This document shows positions 11,617 through 21,162 of a stretch of 64,000 nucleotides of DNA, piece after piece. Within the stretch, counting starts at the first letter, position 1; each line of letters opens with the position of its first letter. Position numbers and translations under genes: made by a program. The notes under the pieces were generated by a model that saw only the letters and a list, made by a program, of their open reading frames with translations, was not told the DNA's origin and ran no database searches. Source of the stretch: Comamonas antarctica (GTDB taxonomy: Bacteria; Pseudomonadota; Gammaproteobacteria; Burkholderiales; Burkholderiaceae_C); contig NZ_CP054840.1 in assembly GCF_013363755.1 (NCBI RefSeq), positions 1,068,001 through 1,132,000 of the forward strand, in the 5' to 3' direction.

Positions 11617-11949
11617 ATGCTGGCGATGTTGCGATTTGCCTGGGTAACGCAGGCGCAGGTGGTGGACCCAGATGGTCCCGGCACGCCGCCAGCCGCCGCA
11701 CCCGCCTGGCGCGCAGGCCGGCGCCATAGTGCCTACTGGCCTCAGCACGAACTCGATTCCTTCATCCTGCAGATGGCGGGCCATGGCCATTGCGTCCATT
11801 CCGCGATGATGTTGGGCGACTTCGACTATGCGCGCGAGCAGCTGGCCCTGGCCGTGGCCACCGGTTGTCCCAAACTGCGCGCGCTGGGCGAGCGCCTGTC
11901 GGCGTATTTCGACCAAGCCCCCTGCGCCTGCAGCATTGAAACCCACTGA
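11617..11949 (+). CDS. Hypothetical protein, 110 residues
   Basis: The start at 11617 has a perfect AGGAGG four bases upstream (11607-11612), which is the best reason to call it. The protein begins MLAMLRFAWVTQAQVV, has a Pro/Ala-rich patch near residue 25, then a more ordered part with HELDSFILQMAGHGHC and GDFDYAREQLALAVATG, and ends in a CACSIETH tail with two Cys. No family is recognised. It lies alone between dcd and a convergent diguanylate cyclase gene. Confidence 0.65.
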   Translation: MLAMLRFAWVTQAQVVDPDGPGTPPAAAPAWRAGRRHSAYWPQHELDSFILQMAGHGHCVHSAMMLGDFDYAREQLALAVATGCPKLRALGERLSAYFDQAPCACSIETH

Positions 11950-11966
11950 GGGCCGCGCCGGGCGCT

Positions 11967-13688
11967 TCAAGCCTGGGCCTGGGCGCGATTGCGTCCGGCG
12001 GTCTTGGCCGCGTACAGCGCGTCGTCGCTGCGGCGCAGCATCGGGCCTGCATCCTCCTCCTGCGCACGCAACGCCGACAGCCCGGCGCTGATGGTCACGC
12101 GTCCCACCAGTTCCTGCGGCCGGCCCCCCACCATCGCCACCAGTTCGTGCGCCATCTGCAGCGCGTCCTCCAGCGCAGTGTCGGGCAGCAGCACGATGAA
12201 TTCCTCGCCGCCCAGGCGTGCCACCGCGTCGGAGACCCGCAACCGGGCCTTGAGCTGGTAGGCCAGGCTGCGCAGCACGTTGTCGCCGATCTCGTGGCCA
12301 AAGCTGTCGTTGACGCGCTTGAAGTGGTCGATGTCGATGGTGATGACGCTCAGCGGCCGGCCGCTGCGCCGCGCCAGTGCCAGTGCGGCAGTCATGCGCG
12401 CGTCGAAACCGCGGCGGTTGAGCAACCCGGTCAGCGGGTCGCTGCTGGCCAGGCGTTCCAGCGCCTGGTTGGCGTGCTCCAGCTCCAGCGTGCGCTGGCG
12501 CACCAGTTCCTCCATGGCCTCGTTCATGGTCAGCAGACGGCGTGTCATGTGGTCCAGCGTGCTCGACAGGCGCTGCACTTCGCGCGTGCTGTGCGCCTGC
12601 GGCACGACCGCGCCCGGGGTGCCGGCCTCGATATGCAGCGCCGCGCGCGACAGGCTGTTGAGATCCTCGCTGAGCCGCCGTGCCGCGAGCGAGGCGATCA
12701 GCGCCGCCAGCAGCGCGGCCACCAGTCCCCCGGCCAGCGCCTTGGCCACGGCGCTGTCGGCGCCGACAAACGCCATGGCCTTGGGTTGGCGCACGACCAT
12801 GGACCAGCCGAGGTCGCTGGCGAGATTGCGCGCCGGCAGGTGCTCCACCGCGGTCAGGAACTGCTGCGGGGCATCGTTCCAGTACGCCAGCCCCGCCTGT
12901 CCCGGCATGGTCAGGCTGTCGCGCCCGGTCACGCGCGGCGGCACGGTCTGCGGCAGCTTCTGGCCCAGCGCGACAAAGGGCGCGATCCGGCCGCCGGGCG
13001 CATAGATCAGCTCGCCATGGCGGTCGAACACGAACAGCTCGATCTGCGCGTGGTCGGCATAGGCCGGGCGCAGGCTTTCGAGCGTATCGCGCGCCCAGTC
13101 CCAGCTCAGATGCAGGCCGAGCACGCCCAGGGTCTCGCCGTTGCGATGGATGGGCGCGGAGAAATCCAGAAACCGTTGTGTCTCGCCCGTGGTGCTGGGC
13201 GCGATGCGGCTGGCCAGGGCCGCAAACGGGTGGACGTCGCCGACATACAAGTCCTTGATGCCGGCCTGGAACCAGGATGCGTCGAGCACCGACTGCCCGC
13301 GCAGCAGGTGGTTGGAATCCGTCTGGACGATGCCCTGGACGTTGGCCACGCCGATCCAGCGGCTGTAGGGCCGGGTGGTCTGCATGCGCTGCAACAGCGG
13401 CAGCACATCGGGCGCATCGAGGCCTTTTTCCCAGAGATCCTGCGATGACGCCAGCACCTGGACGAGCCGGCTGCGTTCGAACAGTTCGTCGGCCAGCACG
13501 CGCGCGGCATTGTGGGCCACCATGTGCAGCGACGCTGCCGCCTCCTGCTGCACGCGCAATTTGAGCAGCTCGCCAAAGGCCAGCGACAGCAGCATTGCCA
13601 CCACCGACACCAGGCTGCCGAAAACCACGGCAATCTGCGTGCGCAGGCTCCAGGGGCGGCGTGCGCCGACAGGCGCCGGCGCGCTCAT
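11967..13688 (-). CDS. Membrane-bound diguanylate cyclase with periplasmic sensor (Cache-like), HAMP and GGDEF
   Basis: This 573-residue protein should make cyclic di-GMP. A transmembrane helix lies at about residues 17-37, a roughly 260-residue periplasmic region consistent with a double Cache domain follows, and a second helix sits near 310-332. Then come a HAMP segment, a short coiled coil (MEELVRQRTLELEHANQALERL) and a GGDEF domain from SSDPLTGLLNRRGF. The active site is GGEEF (493-497), intact. RVSD at 484-487, five residues before it, is the product-inhibition I-site. No EAL domain is present. The signal sensed cannot be told from sequence. Confidence 0.93.
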   Translation of the reverse strand: MSAPAPVGARRPWSLRTQIAVVFGSLVSVVAMLLSLAFGELLKLRVQQEAAASLHMVAHNAARVLADELFERSRLVQVLASSQDLWEKGLDAPDVLPLLQRMQTTRPYSRWIGVANVQGIVQTDSNHLLRGQSVLDASWFQAGIKDLYVGDVHPFAALASRIAPSTTGETQRFLDFSAPIHRNGETLGVLGLHLSWDWARDTLESLRPAYADHAQIELFVFDRHGELIYAPGGRIAPFVALGQKLPQTVPPRVTGRDSLTMPGQAGLAYWNDAPQQFLTAVEHLPARNLASDLGWSMVVRQPKAMAFVGADSAVAKALAGGLVAALLAALIASLAARRLSEDLNSLSRAALHIEAGTPGAVVPQAHSTREVQRLSSTLDHMTRRLLTMNEAMEELVRQRTLELEHANQALERLASSDPLTGLLNRRGFDARMTAALALARRSGRPLSVITIDIDHFKRVNDSFGHEIGDNVLRSLAYQLKARLRVSDAVARLGGEEFIVLLPDTALEDALQMAHELVAMVGGRPQELVGRVTISAGLSALRAQEEDAGPMLRRSDDALYAAKTAGRNRAQAQA

Positions 13689-13945
13689 GCGCGCACCCCG
13701 TTCGGCGCTGATTCACCGGGGCGCGCCCCCGCTCGCCAACGCCGATGCAGGAACATCCGGTGCAGCGCTGAATGGCAGGCAGGGGAGAAGTGCATGATGC
13801 GAATGTACACAGGTCCAGTGATCCGCGCATGTAGGAGCGACGGCATCTCTGCCTACACGTTTTCAGCCCCATTTCGCGGCGCGGATGCCGGCGGCGACGT
13901 AATATCCCGGGCAGGCGCCGCGGGTTCCGGCGCAAAGGAGTCGTC

Positions 13946-14818
13946 ATGCGCTGGGAAGGCAATCGGGAGTCGGAAAACATCGAGGATCGCCGCGGCGACG
14001 CCGCAGGCTCGCCGATCTTCGGCGGGCGCACCATCGGCATCGGCACCATCGTGGTCGCGCTGGTCGGTGGCTGGGTGCTGGGCATCAATCCGCTGACGCT
14101 GCTGGGCATGCTCAGCGGCGGCAGCAATCAGGTCGCGGTGCAGCAGCCCGCCCACGTCGACAAGCCTCCCGCCGACGACACCATGGCGCGCTTCGTGTCG
14201 ACCGTGCTGGCCGATACCGAAGACGTCTGGACCGATGTGTTCCGGCGCAACGGCGGCAGCTACCAGCAGCCCCGGCTGGTGCTGTTCCGCGGCGCGACGC
14301 GCACTGCCTGCGGCACGGGCCAGGCCGCCATGGGCCCGTTCTACTGTCCTGCCGACCAGAAGGTCTATATCGACCTGGGCTTCTACGAAACCTTGAAGAA
14401 CCAGCTGGGCGCGCCCGGCGACTTCGCGCAGGCCTATGTCATTGCGCACGAGGTCGGCCACCATGTACAGCATCTGCTGGGCATCGAGGAGAAGGTCGAC
14501 AGCATGCGCGGCCGCGTCAGCCGCACCGAAGCCAATCAGCTGTCGGTTCGGCTGGAGCTGCAGGCCGATTGCCTCGCGGGCGTCTGGGCCCACCACGCCC
14601 AGAACGCGCGCCAGATCCTGGAGCAGGGCGACGTCGAGGAGGCCATGAATGCCGCATCGCGCATCGGCGACGATGCATTGCAGCGCGCCTCGGGCGGCGC
14701 CGTCGTGCCCGACAGCTTCACGCATGGCACCAGCGCGCAGCGCCAGCGCTGGTTCCAGACCGGCTTGCAGCGCGGCGAACTCAAGGGCTGCGACACCTTC
14801 AGCGCGCGCCAGCTGTGA
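13946..14818 (+). CDS. Neutral zinc metallopeptidase (YpfJ family)
   Basis: This 290-residue protein has a short acidic cytoplasmic N-terminus, one membrane helix (about 30-47) and an extracytoplasmic peptidase domain. The zinc motif is HEVGHH (H168, E169, H172), with downstream LELQADCLAGVWAHH, as in the Zn_peptidase family PF04228. The FxGR motif (FGGR, 25-28) before the helix is also typical. Substrates of this family are not well known. It lies between a divergent diguanylate cyclase and rhlE without obvious operon partners. Confidence 0.9.
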   Translation: MRWEGNRESENIEDRRGDAAGSPIFGGRTIGIGTIVVALVGGWVLGINPLTLLGMLSGGSNQVAVQQPAHVDKPPADDTMARFVSTVLADTEDVWTDVFRRNGGSYQQPRLVLFRGATRTACGTGQAAMGPFYCPADQKVYIDLGFYETLKNQLGAPGDFAQAYVIAHEVGHHVQHLLGIEEKVDSMRGRVSRTEANQLSVRLELQADCLAGVWAHHAQNARQILEQGDVEEAMNAASRIGDDALQRASGGAVVPDSFTHGTSAQRQRWFQTGLQRGELKGCDTFSARQL

Positions 14819-14930
14819 GCCGCAGGCCGGGCTGAAAGCCGGCATTTGTCGCGTGGAACCATCGCTGAACCCCTGGAATCGGCAGGATAAATACGGGTGT
14901 TCTCCGCTCGGTGCGACAATAGCAGGCTAA

Positions 14931-16358
14931 ATGACAAGTTCTTTTTCCAATCTATCCCTGTCGGAACCCCTGGCGCGTGCTGTTGCCGAGATGGGCTATG
15001 AGTCCATGACGCCCATCCAGGCGCAGGCCATTCCGGTTGTCTTGACGGGCAAGGACGTGATGGGCGCGGCCCAGACCGGCACCGGCAAGACCGCGGCGTT
15101 CTCGCTGCCGCTGCTGCAGCGCCTGCTCAAGCACGAAAACAGTTCGACCTCGCCCGCGCGCCATCCGGTGCGTGCGCTGGTGCTGTTGCCCACGCGTGAA
15201 CTCGCCGACCAGGTCGCCCAGCAGATCGCGCTCTACGCCAAGCACACCAAGCTGCGCAGCACGGTGGTGTTCGGCGGCATGGACATGAAGCCCCAGACGC
15301 TCGAGCTCAAGAAGGGCGTCGAGGTGCTGGTCGCCACGCCGGGCCGCCTGCTGGACCACATCGAAGCCAAGAACGCCATCCTGAACCAGGTGGAATACGT
15401 GGTGCTCGATGAAGCCGACCGCATGCTGGACATCGGTTTCCTGCCCGACCTGCAGCGCATCCTGTCGTACCTGCCCAATACCCGCACCACCTTGCTGTTC
15501 AGCGCGACGTTCTCGCCCGAGATCAAGCGCCTGGCGGGCAGCTACCTGCAGGACCCGGTCACCATCGAGGTGGCGCGTCCAAACGAAACCGCTTCCACCG
15601 TCGAGCAGCGCTTCTTCAGCGCCGCCGACGACGACGAAAAGCGCCTGGCCATCCACAAGCTGCTGCGCGAGCGCGGCATCCGCCAGGCGTTCATCTTCTC
15701 GAACAGCAAGCTCGGCTGCGCCCGCCTCACGCGCGCGCTCGAACGCGACGGCCTGCGCGCCACGGCGCTGCACGGCGACAAGAGCCAGGACGAGCGCCTG
15801 AAGGCGCTGGAAGCCTTCAAGGCCGGCAATGTCGACCTGCTGGTCTGCACCGACGTGGCCGCGCGCGGCCTCGACATCAAGGACGTGCCGGCCGTGTTCA
15901 ACTTCGACGTGCCGTTCAATGCCGAAGACTACGTGCACCGCATCGGCCGCACGGGCCGCGCGGGTGCCTCGGGCCTGGCGGTCACGCTGGTGTCCTCGCG
16001 CGACGCACGCCAGGTCGGCGAGATCGAGAAGCTGATCAAGAAGAAGATCGACGTCGAAGCCCTGCAGCTCGACGATGCGCGCCCGCGTGGCCGCATGAAC
16101 GACGGCCGCCGCGCCTGGCGCGGCGAGGGCGATGACGCCGCGCGTGGTGTCGTCGGCCGTTCTGCCCCGGCTCCGCGCTCGGCCCGCCCGGCTTCGCGCC
16201 CCTCGGCCGATCCGTTCTTCGACCGCCCTTATGTGGCACCGGCGACGGCCCCGGTGGCCAAGTGGGACGACTCGCGCCAGCCGGCCGCGCGTCCTTCGAT
16301 CAAGCCCAAGCGCAAGCTCGCGGCCTTGTTCCGCGCGCCGGAACTCGCCGAGTCCTGA
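14931..16358 (+). CDS. rhlE: DEAD-box ATP-dependent RNA helicase
   Basis: This 475-residue helicase has all core motifs in order: Q motif (PIQAQAIP), AQTGTGKTA, PTRELADQV, ATPGRLLDHI, VLDEADRMLD, FSATF, IFSNSK, ARGLDI and HRIGRTGRAG. After about residue 385 comes a basic, low-complexity tail rich in Arg, Ala and Pro that ends in KPKRKLAALFRAPELAES. That tail and the overall size match RhlE, which acts in ribosome assembly and mRNA turnover. A bidirectional terminator follows 16 bp downstream. Confidence 0.93.
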   Translation: MTSSFSNLSLSEPLARAVAEMGYESMTPIQAQAIPVVLTGKDVMGAAQTGTGKTAAFSLPLLQRLLKHENSSTSPARHPVRALVLLPTRELADQVAQQIALYAKHTKLRSTVVFGGMDMKPQTLELKKGVEVLVATPGRLLDHIEAKNAILNQVEYVVLDEADRMLDIGFLPDLQRILSYLPNTRTTLLFSATFSPEIKRLAGSYLQDPVTIEVARPNETASTVEQRFFSAADDDEKRLAIHKLLRERGIRQAFIFSNSKLGCARLTRALERDGLRATALHGDKSQDERLKALEAFKAGNVDLLVCTDVAARGLDIKDVPAVFNFDVPFNAEDYVHRIGRTGRAGASGLAVTLVSSRDARQVGEIEKLIKKKIDVEALQLDDARPRGRMNDGRRAWRGEGDDAARGVVGRSAPAPRSARPASRPSADPFFDRPYVAPATAPVAKWDDSRQPAARPSIKPKRKLAALFRAPELAES

Positions 16359-16373
16359 GCCGAGGGCAAATGC

Positions 16374-16402
16374 AAAAAAAGCGCCGTGAGGCGCTTTTTT
16401 TT
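16374..16402. terminator. Bidirectional intrinsic terminator between rhlE and the Bug gene
   Basis: A-tract, GCGCC, loop GTGA, GGCGC and an eight-T tract form a symmetrical terminator. It can end both rhlE transcription and the opposing transcript of the Bug/garD operon. Confidence 0.85.
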
Positions 16403-16419
16403 GTGTCTGCATGGGCCGC

Positions 16420-17415
16420 TCAGCCATCGACTTTGACATTGGCTTCCTTGATGACGGTGGCCCACTTGGTTACTTCCGCCTTCTGGAAGGCCGCGACCTG
16501 CGTGGTGGACATGGTCGAGGGCTCCATGCCCATGGTCTTGAGGCGCGCCTGCATGTCCGGTGTGGCCAGCACCTTGGCGATTTCCTGGTGCAGGCGCTGC
16601 ACGATGGCATCGGGCGTGTTGTTGGGCGCGAAGATGGCCTGCCACGACGTGACCTCGAAGTCGCCCAGGCCCTTGAGGCCCGACTCGGCGATCGTGGGCA
16701 CGTCCTTGAGCGAATCGAGGCGCTGCTTCGAGGTCACGGCCAGCGCGCGCAGCTTGCCGCTCTGGATGTGCGGCGCTGCCACCACGGTGGTGTCGAACAT
16801 CATGTCGACCTGGCCGCCCATCACGTCCTGGATCGCCGGGCCGCTGCCCTTGTAGGGCACGTGCGTGAACTTGACGCCCGACTTCCAGGCCAGCATTTCC
16901 AGCGCCAGGTGCTGCGAGGTGCCCGCGCCCGCCGAGGCCGAGGACAGGCCGCCGGACTTGGACTGCGAGGCTTCGAGCACGTCCTTGAGCGTCTTGTAGG
17001 GGCTGTTGGCCGGCACCACCAGCACCAGCGGATTGGTGCCGATCAGCGTGATCGGCGTGAACGACTTGAGCGGGTCGTAGCCCAGCTTGGGGTACAGGCT
17101 CACATTGATGGCATGCGAGCTGATGGTGCCGCCCAGGATGGTGAAGCCATCGGGCTGGGCGCGCGCCGCGAGTTCCGAGCCCACGCTGCCGCCGGCGCCG
17201 GCCTTGTTGTCGATGACCACCGTCGTGCCCAGCGCGGGGCCCAGTTGCTGCGCGATCAGCCGGCCGAGCTGGTCGGTGGTGCCGCCTGCGGCAAACGGCA
17301 CCATATAGGTGATGACCTTGCCCTTGGGCCAGCTGGCCTGGGCCATCGCGGCGCCGGGCAGGCAGGCCAGCGCCAGCGGGGCGGCCGCGGCCTTGAGAAG
17401 TTGTCTGCGTTGCAT
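16420..17415 (-). CDS. Bug family (TctC) periplasmic substrate-binding protein
   Basis: This 331-residue receptor belongs to the Bug/TctC family that is greatly expanded in Bordetella and Comamonadaceae and binds carboxylates. MQRRQLLKAAAAPLALACLPGAAMAQ is a Tat-like (RRQLLK) signal peptide cut after AMA. Family features are YMVPFAAGGTTDQLGR, VVIDNKAGAGGSVGSEL and KFTHVPYKGSGPAIQDVMGG. It lies 76 bp downstream of garD on the same strand, so an aldarate is a likely ligand. No TctA/TctB membrane subunits are nearby. Confidence 0.92.
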   Translation of the reverse strand: MQRRQLLKAAAAPLALACLPGAAMAQASWPKGKVITYMVPFAAGGTTDQLGRLIAQQLGPALGTTVVIDNKAGAGGSVGSELAARAQPDGFTILGGTISSHAINVSLYPKLGYDPLKSFTPITLIGTNPLVLVVPANSPYKTLKDVLEASQSKSGGLSSASAGAGTSQHLALEMLAWKSGVKFTHVPYKGSGPAIQDVMGGQVDMMFDTTVVAAPHIQSGKLRALAVTSKQRLDSLKDVPTIAESGLKGLGDFEVTSWQAIFAPNNTPDAIVQRLHQEIAKVLATPDMQARLKTMGMEPSTMSTTQVAAFQKAEVTKWATVIKEANVKVDG

Positions 17416-17491
17416 GTGTTGTCTCCTGGTTGATGGATGCCGCCTGTAGGCTCAGGCGTGCGGGTTTCGAAACGGGGTTTGCGCGGAGGGA

Positions 17492-19069
17492 TCAGGTCAC
17501 CGGCGCCGGGTTGAACAGCACCAGCGCGTTGTGCAGCTTCCACTGTTCGGCCCAGGTCTTCCTGCGGCCGCTGGCCACATCGATCATCAGCTGGAACATC
17601 TCCCAGCCGGTTTCCTCGATGGTGGCTGCGCCGTCGGCAATGCGCCCGGCATTCACGTCCATCAGGTCGTGCCAGCGGCGCGCGAGGTCGCTGCGCGTGG
17701 CGACCTTGATCACCGGGCAGGCGGCCAGGCCATAGGGCGTGCCGCGGCCGGTGGTGAAGATGTGCAGGTTCATGCCCGCCGCGAGCTGCAAGGTGCCGCA
17801 GATGAAATCGGAGGCCGGCGTGGCCGCATAGGTCAAGCCCTTTTGCTGCAGCTTCTCGCCCGGTGCGAGCACGCCGGTGATCGGCGCCGTGCCCGACTTG
17901 ATGATCGAGCCCATGGCCTTCTCGACGATGTTGGACAGCCCGCCCTTCTTGTTGCCCGGCGTGGTGTTGGCGCTGCGGTCGGCGCGGCCGCGCGCGAGGT
18001 AGCTGTCGTACCAGGCCATCTGGTCGATCATGGCCTGCGCGACTTCGGGCGTGCTGGCGCGCGCGGTCAGCTGGTCGATGCCGTCGCGCACTTCGGTGAC
18101 CTCGGAGAACATCACGCTCGCACCGGCGCGCACCAGCAAGTCGGTGGCAAAGCCCACGGCCGGGTTGGCCGTGACGCCGCTGAACGCATCGCTGCCGCCG
18201 CACTGCACGCCGACCACCAGCTCGCTGACGGGCACGGTCTCGCGCCGGCGCCGGTTCAGGCGCTGCAGGTGCACATCGGCCTGGCGCACGATGGAGTCGA
18301 TCATGCTCATGAAGCCGACATGCTCCTCGGCTTGCAGGCAGACCACATCCAGGGCGGCATCGTCTGGGGGCAGGGCAGGGGCGGCCGCGGTGCGCGCCAT
18401 GGGCAGCAGCGGTGCTTCCCGGGGCAGCAGGCGCTCCGGCTGGAGCTTTTCGCAGCCCAGGCTCACGACCATCACCTCGCCGCCGAAGTTCGGGTTGCGG
18501 CTGATGTTGCGCAGCGTGCGGATGGGAATGATCGCGTCGGGCGCGTCGATGGCCACGCCGCAGCCATAGCTGTGCTCGAGGCCGACGACGTCATCGACCT
18601 GCGGGTAGCGCGGCAGCAGTTCGCTCTTGATGCGCTGCACCGCGGTATCCACCACGCCGGCCACGCATTGCACCGTGGTGGTGATGGCCAGGATGTTGCG
18701 CGTGCCCACCGAGCCATCGGCATTGCGGTAGCCCTCGAAGGTATAGCCTTCGAGCGCAGGAAGCAGGGGCGGCTTCACGGTGGCCATGGGCAGGCCTTCG
18801 AGCTCGGGCGCTGCCGGCATGCGCAGCACGCGCTCGTTGACCCAGCTGCCGCGCGGCAGCGCCTGCAGCGCATAGCCGATCACCACGTCGTAGCGCCGCA
18901 CCGCGTCGCCTTGCGCGAGGTCTTCGAGCGCCACCTTGTGGCCTTGCGGCACAGGGTCGACCAGGCGCAATCCATCGGCAAACACCGTGCCCGCGGGCAG
19001 GCCGCCATCGTTGGCCACGATGGCCACATTGTCGGCAGCATGCATGCGGATAAAAAGGGGACTGCTCAT
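17492..19069 (-). CDS. garD: Galactarate dehydratase (UxaA family)
   Basis: This 525-residue enzyme dehydrates D-galactarate to 5-dehydro-4-deoxy-D-glucarate. It carries the N-terminal SAF-like domain ([21 protein letters not shown]-like LPRGSWVNE) and the large catalytic part with [35 protein letters not shown] and [20 protein letters not shown]. This pattern matches E. coli GarD over the full length; altronate dehydratase is the alternative. The start at 19069 ([10 protein letters not shown]) fits the family better than one 33 bp upstream. It diverges from the GntR regulator, and a palindromic operator lies between them. Confidence 0.92.
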   Translation of the reverse strand: MSSPLFIRMHAADNVAIVANDGGLPAGTVFADGLRLVDPVPQGHKVALEDLAQGDAVRRYDVVIGYALQALPRGSWVNERVLRMPAAPELEGLPMATVKPPLLPALEGYTFEGYRNADGSVGTRNILAITTTVQCVAGVVDTAVQRIKSELLPRYPQVDDVVGLEHSYGCGVAIDAPDAIIPIRTLRNISRNPNFGGEVMVVSLGCEKLQPERLLPREAPLLPMARTAAAPALPPDDAALDVVCLQAEEHVGFMSMIDSIVRQADVHLQRLNRRRRETVPVSELVVGVQCGGSDAFSGVTANPAVGFATDLLVRAGASVMFSEVTEVRDGIDQLTARASTPEVAQAMIDQMAWYDSYLARGRADRSANTTPGNKKGGLSNIVEKAMGSIIKSGTAPITGVLAPGEKLQQKGLTYAATPASDFICGTLQLAAGMNLHIFTTGRGTPYGLAACPVIKVATRSDLARRWHDLMDVNAGRIADGAATIEETGWEMFQLMIDVASGRRKTWAEQWKLHNALVLFNPAPVT

Positions 19070-19171
19070 CGTTTCATTCCATTCTTCGATTCGGTACGGC
19101 ACGCTCGCGGGGCGCCGGCCATGGCTGGCTGCGCCCCGTTGATAACCCCTACGAATCGGTCATAAGTGATA

Positions 19172-19186
19172 TGTTGTCGTACAACT
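19172..19186. promoter_or_regulatory. Putative GntR/FadR-type operator between garD and the regulator
   Basis: GTTGT (19173-19177), spacer CGT and ACAAC (19181-19185) form a perfect inverted repeat flanked by T on both sides. FadR-subfamily regulators favour short palindromes of this kind. It sits 103 bp from garD and 23 bp before the regulator start, so it could control both. Confidence 0.55.
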
Positions 19187-19208
19187 AAAAACCATTATCA
19201 TCAGTCTC

Positions 19209-20018
19209 ATGAGCACCCTGACATCGGAATTACCCCAATCCGCCGCATTTTTGTCCGAGGTGGACGGGTCGGCACTGCGCAGCAAGGCCAGCCGCGGCAG
19301 CCGCAGCCTGGCGAATCTGCTGTCGGAGGACTTCGGCCAGAAGATCCGCCAGGGGCTGCTGCACGAAGGCGACAAGCTGCCCACCGAGTCGGAACTGGTG
19401 CGCAGCTACGACGTGAGCCGCACCGTGGTGCGCGAGGCGCTGTCCAAGCTGCAGGCCGCGGGCCTGGTGGAAACGCGCCACGGCATCGGGACCTTCGTAC
19501 TGCCTGCGCCCGAGAGTGCCGCCTTGCGGCTCAACGCACATGAACTCAGCGAGTCGGTCGATGTGCTGGCGGTGCTGGAATTGCGCATCAGCCTCGAAAC
19601 CGAGGCCGCGGGGCTGGCAGCGCAGCGCCGTGAAGCGCAGCACCTTCAGGCAATGCGCGCGGCGCTGCAGGAATTCGAGCACCACTTCGCGCTGGGCAAC
19701 GAGACCGTGAGCCAGGATCTGGCCTTTCACCTGAGCATCGCGCAGGCCACGGGCAACCGCTATTTCCAGGAAATCCTGCAGCATTTCGGCACCCTGCTGA
19801 TTCCACGCAACCGCATTGCATCGATCCACGCGCCGGCACGCGATCCGGACTACCTGCGCCGCGTCAATCGCGAGCATGAGGAGATCTATGCCGCCATCGA
19901 GCGCCAGGACGCGGACTCGGCGCGGGCCGCGATGCGCATCCACCTGACCAACTCGCGCGAGCGCCTGCGACTGGCGCAGCGTTTGAGCCAGGGTACGGAG
20001 TCCGGTTCGGCGGCATGA
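19209..20018 (+). CDS. FadR-subfamily GntR transcriptional regulator of the aldarate cluster
   Basis: This 269-residue regulator has a winged-helix domain at about residues 35-100 (KIRQGLLHEGDKLPTESELVRSYDVSRTVVREALSKLQAAGLVETRHG) and an FCD ligand-binding domain with D, H and H metal-ligand positions (NETVSQDLAFHLSIAQATGN and a later EH...R pattern). Such proteins usually repress carboxylate or sugar-acid operons until the ligand binds. Its position between garD and the second half of the pathway makes it the likely controller of both arms. Confidence 0.9.
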   Translation: MSTLTSELPQSAAFLSEVDGSALRSKASRGSRSLANLLSEDFGQKIRQGLLHEGDKLPTESELVRSYDVSRTVVREALSKLQAAGLVETRHGIGTFVLPAPESAALRLNAHELSESVDVLAVLELRISLETEAAGLAAQRREAQHLQAMRAALQEFEHHFALGNETVSQDLAFHLSIAQATGNRYFQEILQHFGTLLIPRNRIASIHAPARDPDYLRRVNREHEEIYAAIERQDADSARAAMRIHLTNSRERLRLAQRLSQGTESGSAA

Positions 20019-20094
20019 TGCGGCGCTGCGTTCGCGTGCCGTCCCAGTCCTCGTGTTTACCCCTAGAAATTTGGTGATCCGTTTTCATCTTTCC

Positions 20095-20109
20095 AGTTGT
20101 ATGATGACT
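20095..20109. promoter_or_regulatory. Second putative GntR/FadR operator, before the Bug-kdgD operon
   Basis: AGTTGTATGATGACT is an imperfect palindrome with the GTTGT-N-A-N-AC layout of the site at 19172. Both sites are followed by ACTAAAA within a few bases. It lies 28 bp before the start of the second Bug gene, placed to block its promoter. Confidence 0.45.
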
Positions 20110-20136
20110 GACCACTAAAAATTGGAGACACCTGCC

Positions 20137-21114
20137 ATGCTTACCCGCAATCGCTTCCTGTGTTCCGCCCTGGCCCTGGCTGCCGCCAGTGCATTCGCCA
20201 CTCCGGTCCTGGCCAACGATGCCTGGCCCAGCAAGCCCATCCGCCTGGTCGTGCCGTACCCGCCAGGCGGCAGCTCGGACATCATTGCGCGCTCGATCGG
20301 CCAGGTGATCTCGCAGGAACTCAAGCAGAGCGTGGTCATCGAGAACAAGCCCGGTGCCAACGGCAACCTGGGTGCGGAGTTCGTGGCCCGGGCCCAGCCC
20401 GATGGCTACACCTGGCTGCTGGCCGACCTGGGCGCGCTGGCGATCTCGCCTTCGGTCTACACCAAGCTCAGCTTCGACCCGTCCAAGGACCTGCGCGGCA
20501 CGGCCATGCTGGCCTATTCGCCGCACATGCTGGTGGTGCATCCCGGCGTGAAGGCCAACAACCTGCAGGAGCTGGTGGCGCTGTCGAAGAAGGAAGACCT
20601 GAACTTTGCCGTCACGGCCACCGGCAGCGCGCCGCACCTGGCGGGCGTGGAACTGGCCCGCCTCACGGGCGCGAAATGGGTCTATGTGCCGTACAAGGGC
20701 GGCGTGCAGTCGGTGCAGGACACCGTGGCCGGCCAGACCCAGGTGCTGATGAACGGCATGCTGGCCACCTACCCGCATGTGCAGAGCGGCAAGCTCAAGC
20801 TGCTGGGCATTTCCAAGGAAACCCGCATGCCGCTGATTGCCGACGTGCCGACGCTGGCCGAGCAGGGCGCCAAGGGCTTTGCCTCGGGCACCTGGCAGGG
20901 CGTGGTGCTGCCGGGCAAGACGCCTGACGCCATCGTGCAGCGCGTGAACCAGGTGCTGCTGACAGCCATCCGCACGCCCGACGTGCGCGCTCGCCTGACC
21001 GGCCAGGGCGCCGAAGTGGTGACCATGTCGCCCGCCGAGACCACCAAGTTCTTCAACGCCGAGCGTGCGCGGTGGCGCAGCGTCGTGCAGGGCGCCAACC
21101 TGCAGCTGGACTGA
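20137..21114 (+). CDS. Bug family (TctC) periplasmic substrate-binding protein in the aldarate operon
   Basis: This 325-residue receptor starts MLTRNRFLCSALALAAASAFATPVLAND, a signal peptide cut after VLA. It then has VVPYPPGGSSDIIAR, VVIENKPGANGNLGAEF and WVYVPYKGGVQSVQDTVAG, the Bug family pattern. The ATG at 20137 is preceded by GGAG (20124-20127); an upstream TTG would overlap that site. It heads the operon kdgD, hydroxyacid dehydrogenase, SMP-30 and aldehyde dehydrogenase, so galactarate or glucarate is the expected ligand. Confidence 0.93.
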   Translation: MLTRNRFLCSALALAAASAFATPVLANDAWPSKPIRLVVPYPPGGSSDIIARSIGQVISQELKQSVVIENKPGANGNLGAEFVARAQPDGYTWLLADLGALAISPSVYTKLSFDPSKDLRGTAMLAYSPHMLVVHPGVKANNLQELVALSKKEDLNFAVTATGSAPHLAGVELARLTGAKWVYVPYKGGVQSVQDTVAGQTQVLMNGMLATYPHVQSGKLKLLGISKETRMPLIADVPTLAEQGAKGFASGTWQGVVLPGKTPDAIVQRVNQVLLTAIRTPDVRARLTGQGAEVVTMSPAETTKFFNAERARWRSVVQGANLQLD

Positions 21115-21162
21115 CCGTCCCACCTCTTTTTTCCTTTTTTGTTTTCTCCCTAAGGATTTGCC

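Noticed and set aside
11605..14127. An 840-residue leftward frame.
   Set aside because: It is an antisense/shadow frame of the diguanylate cyclase and neighbours, with low-complexity composition and no domain.
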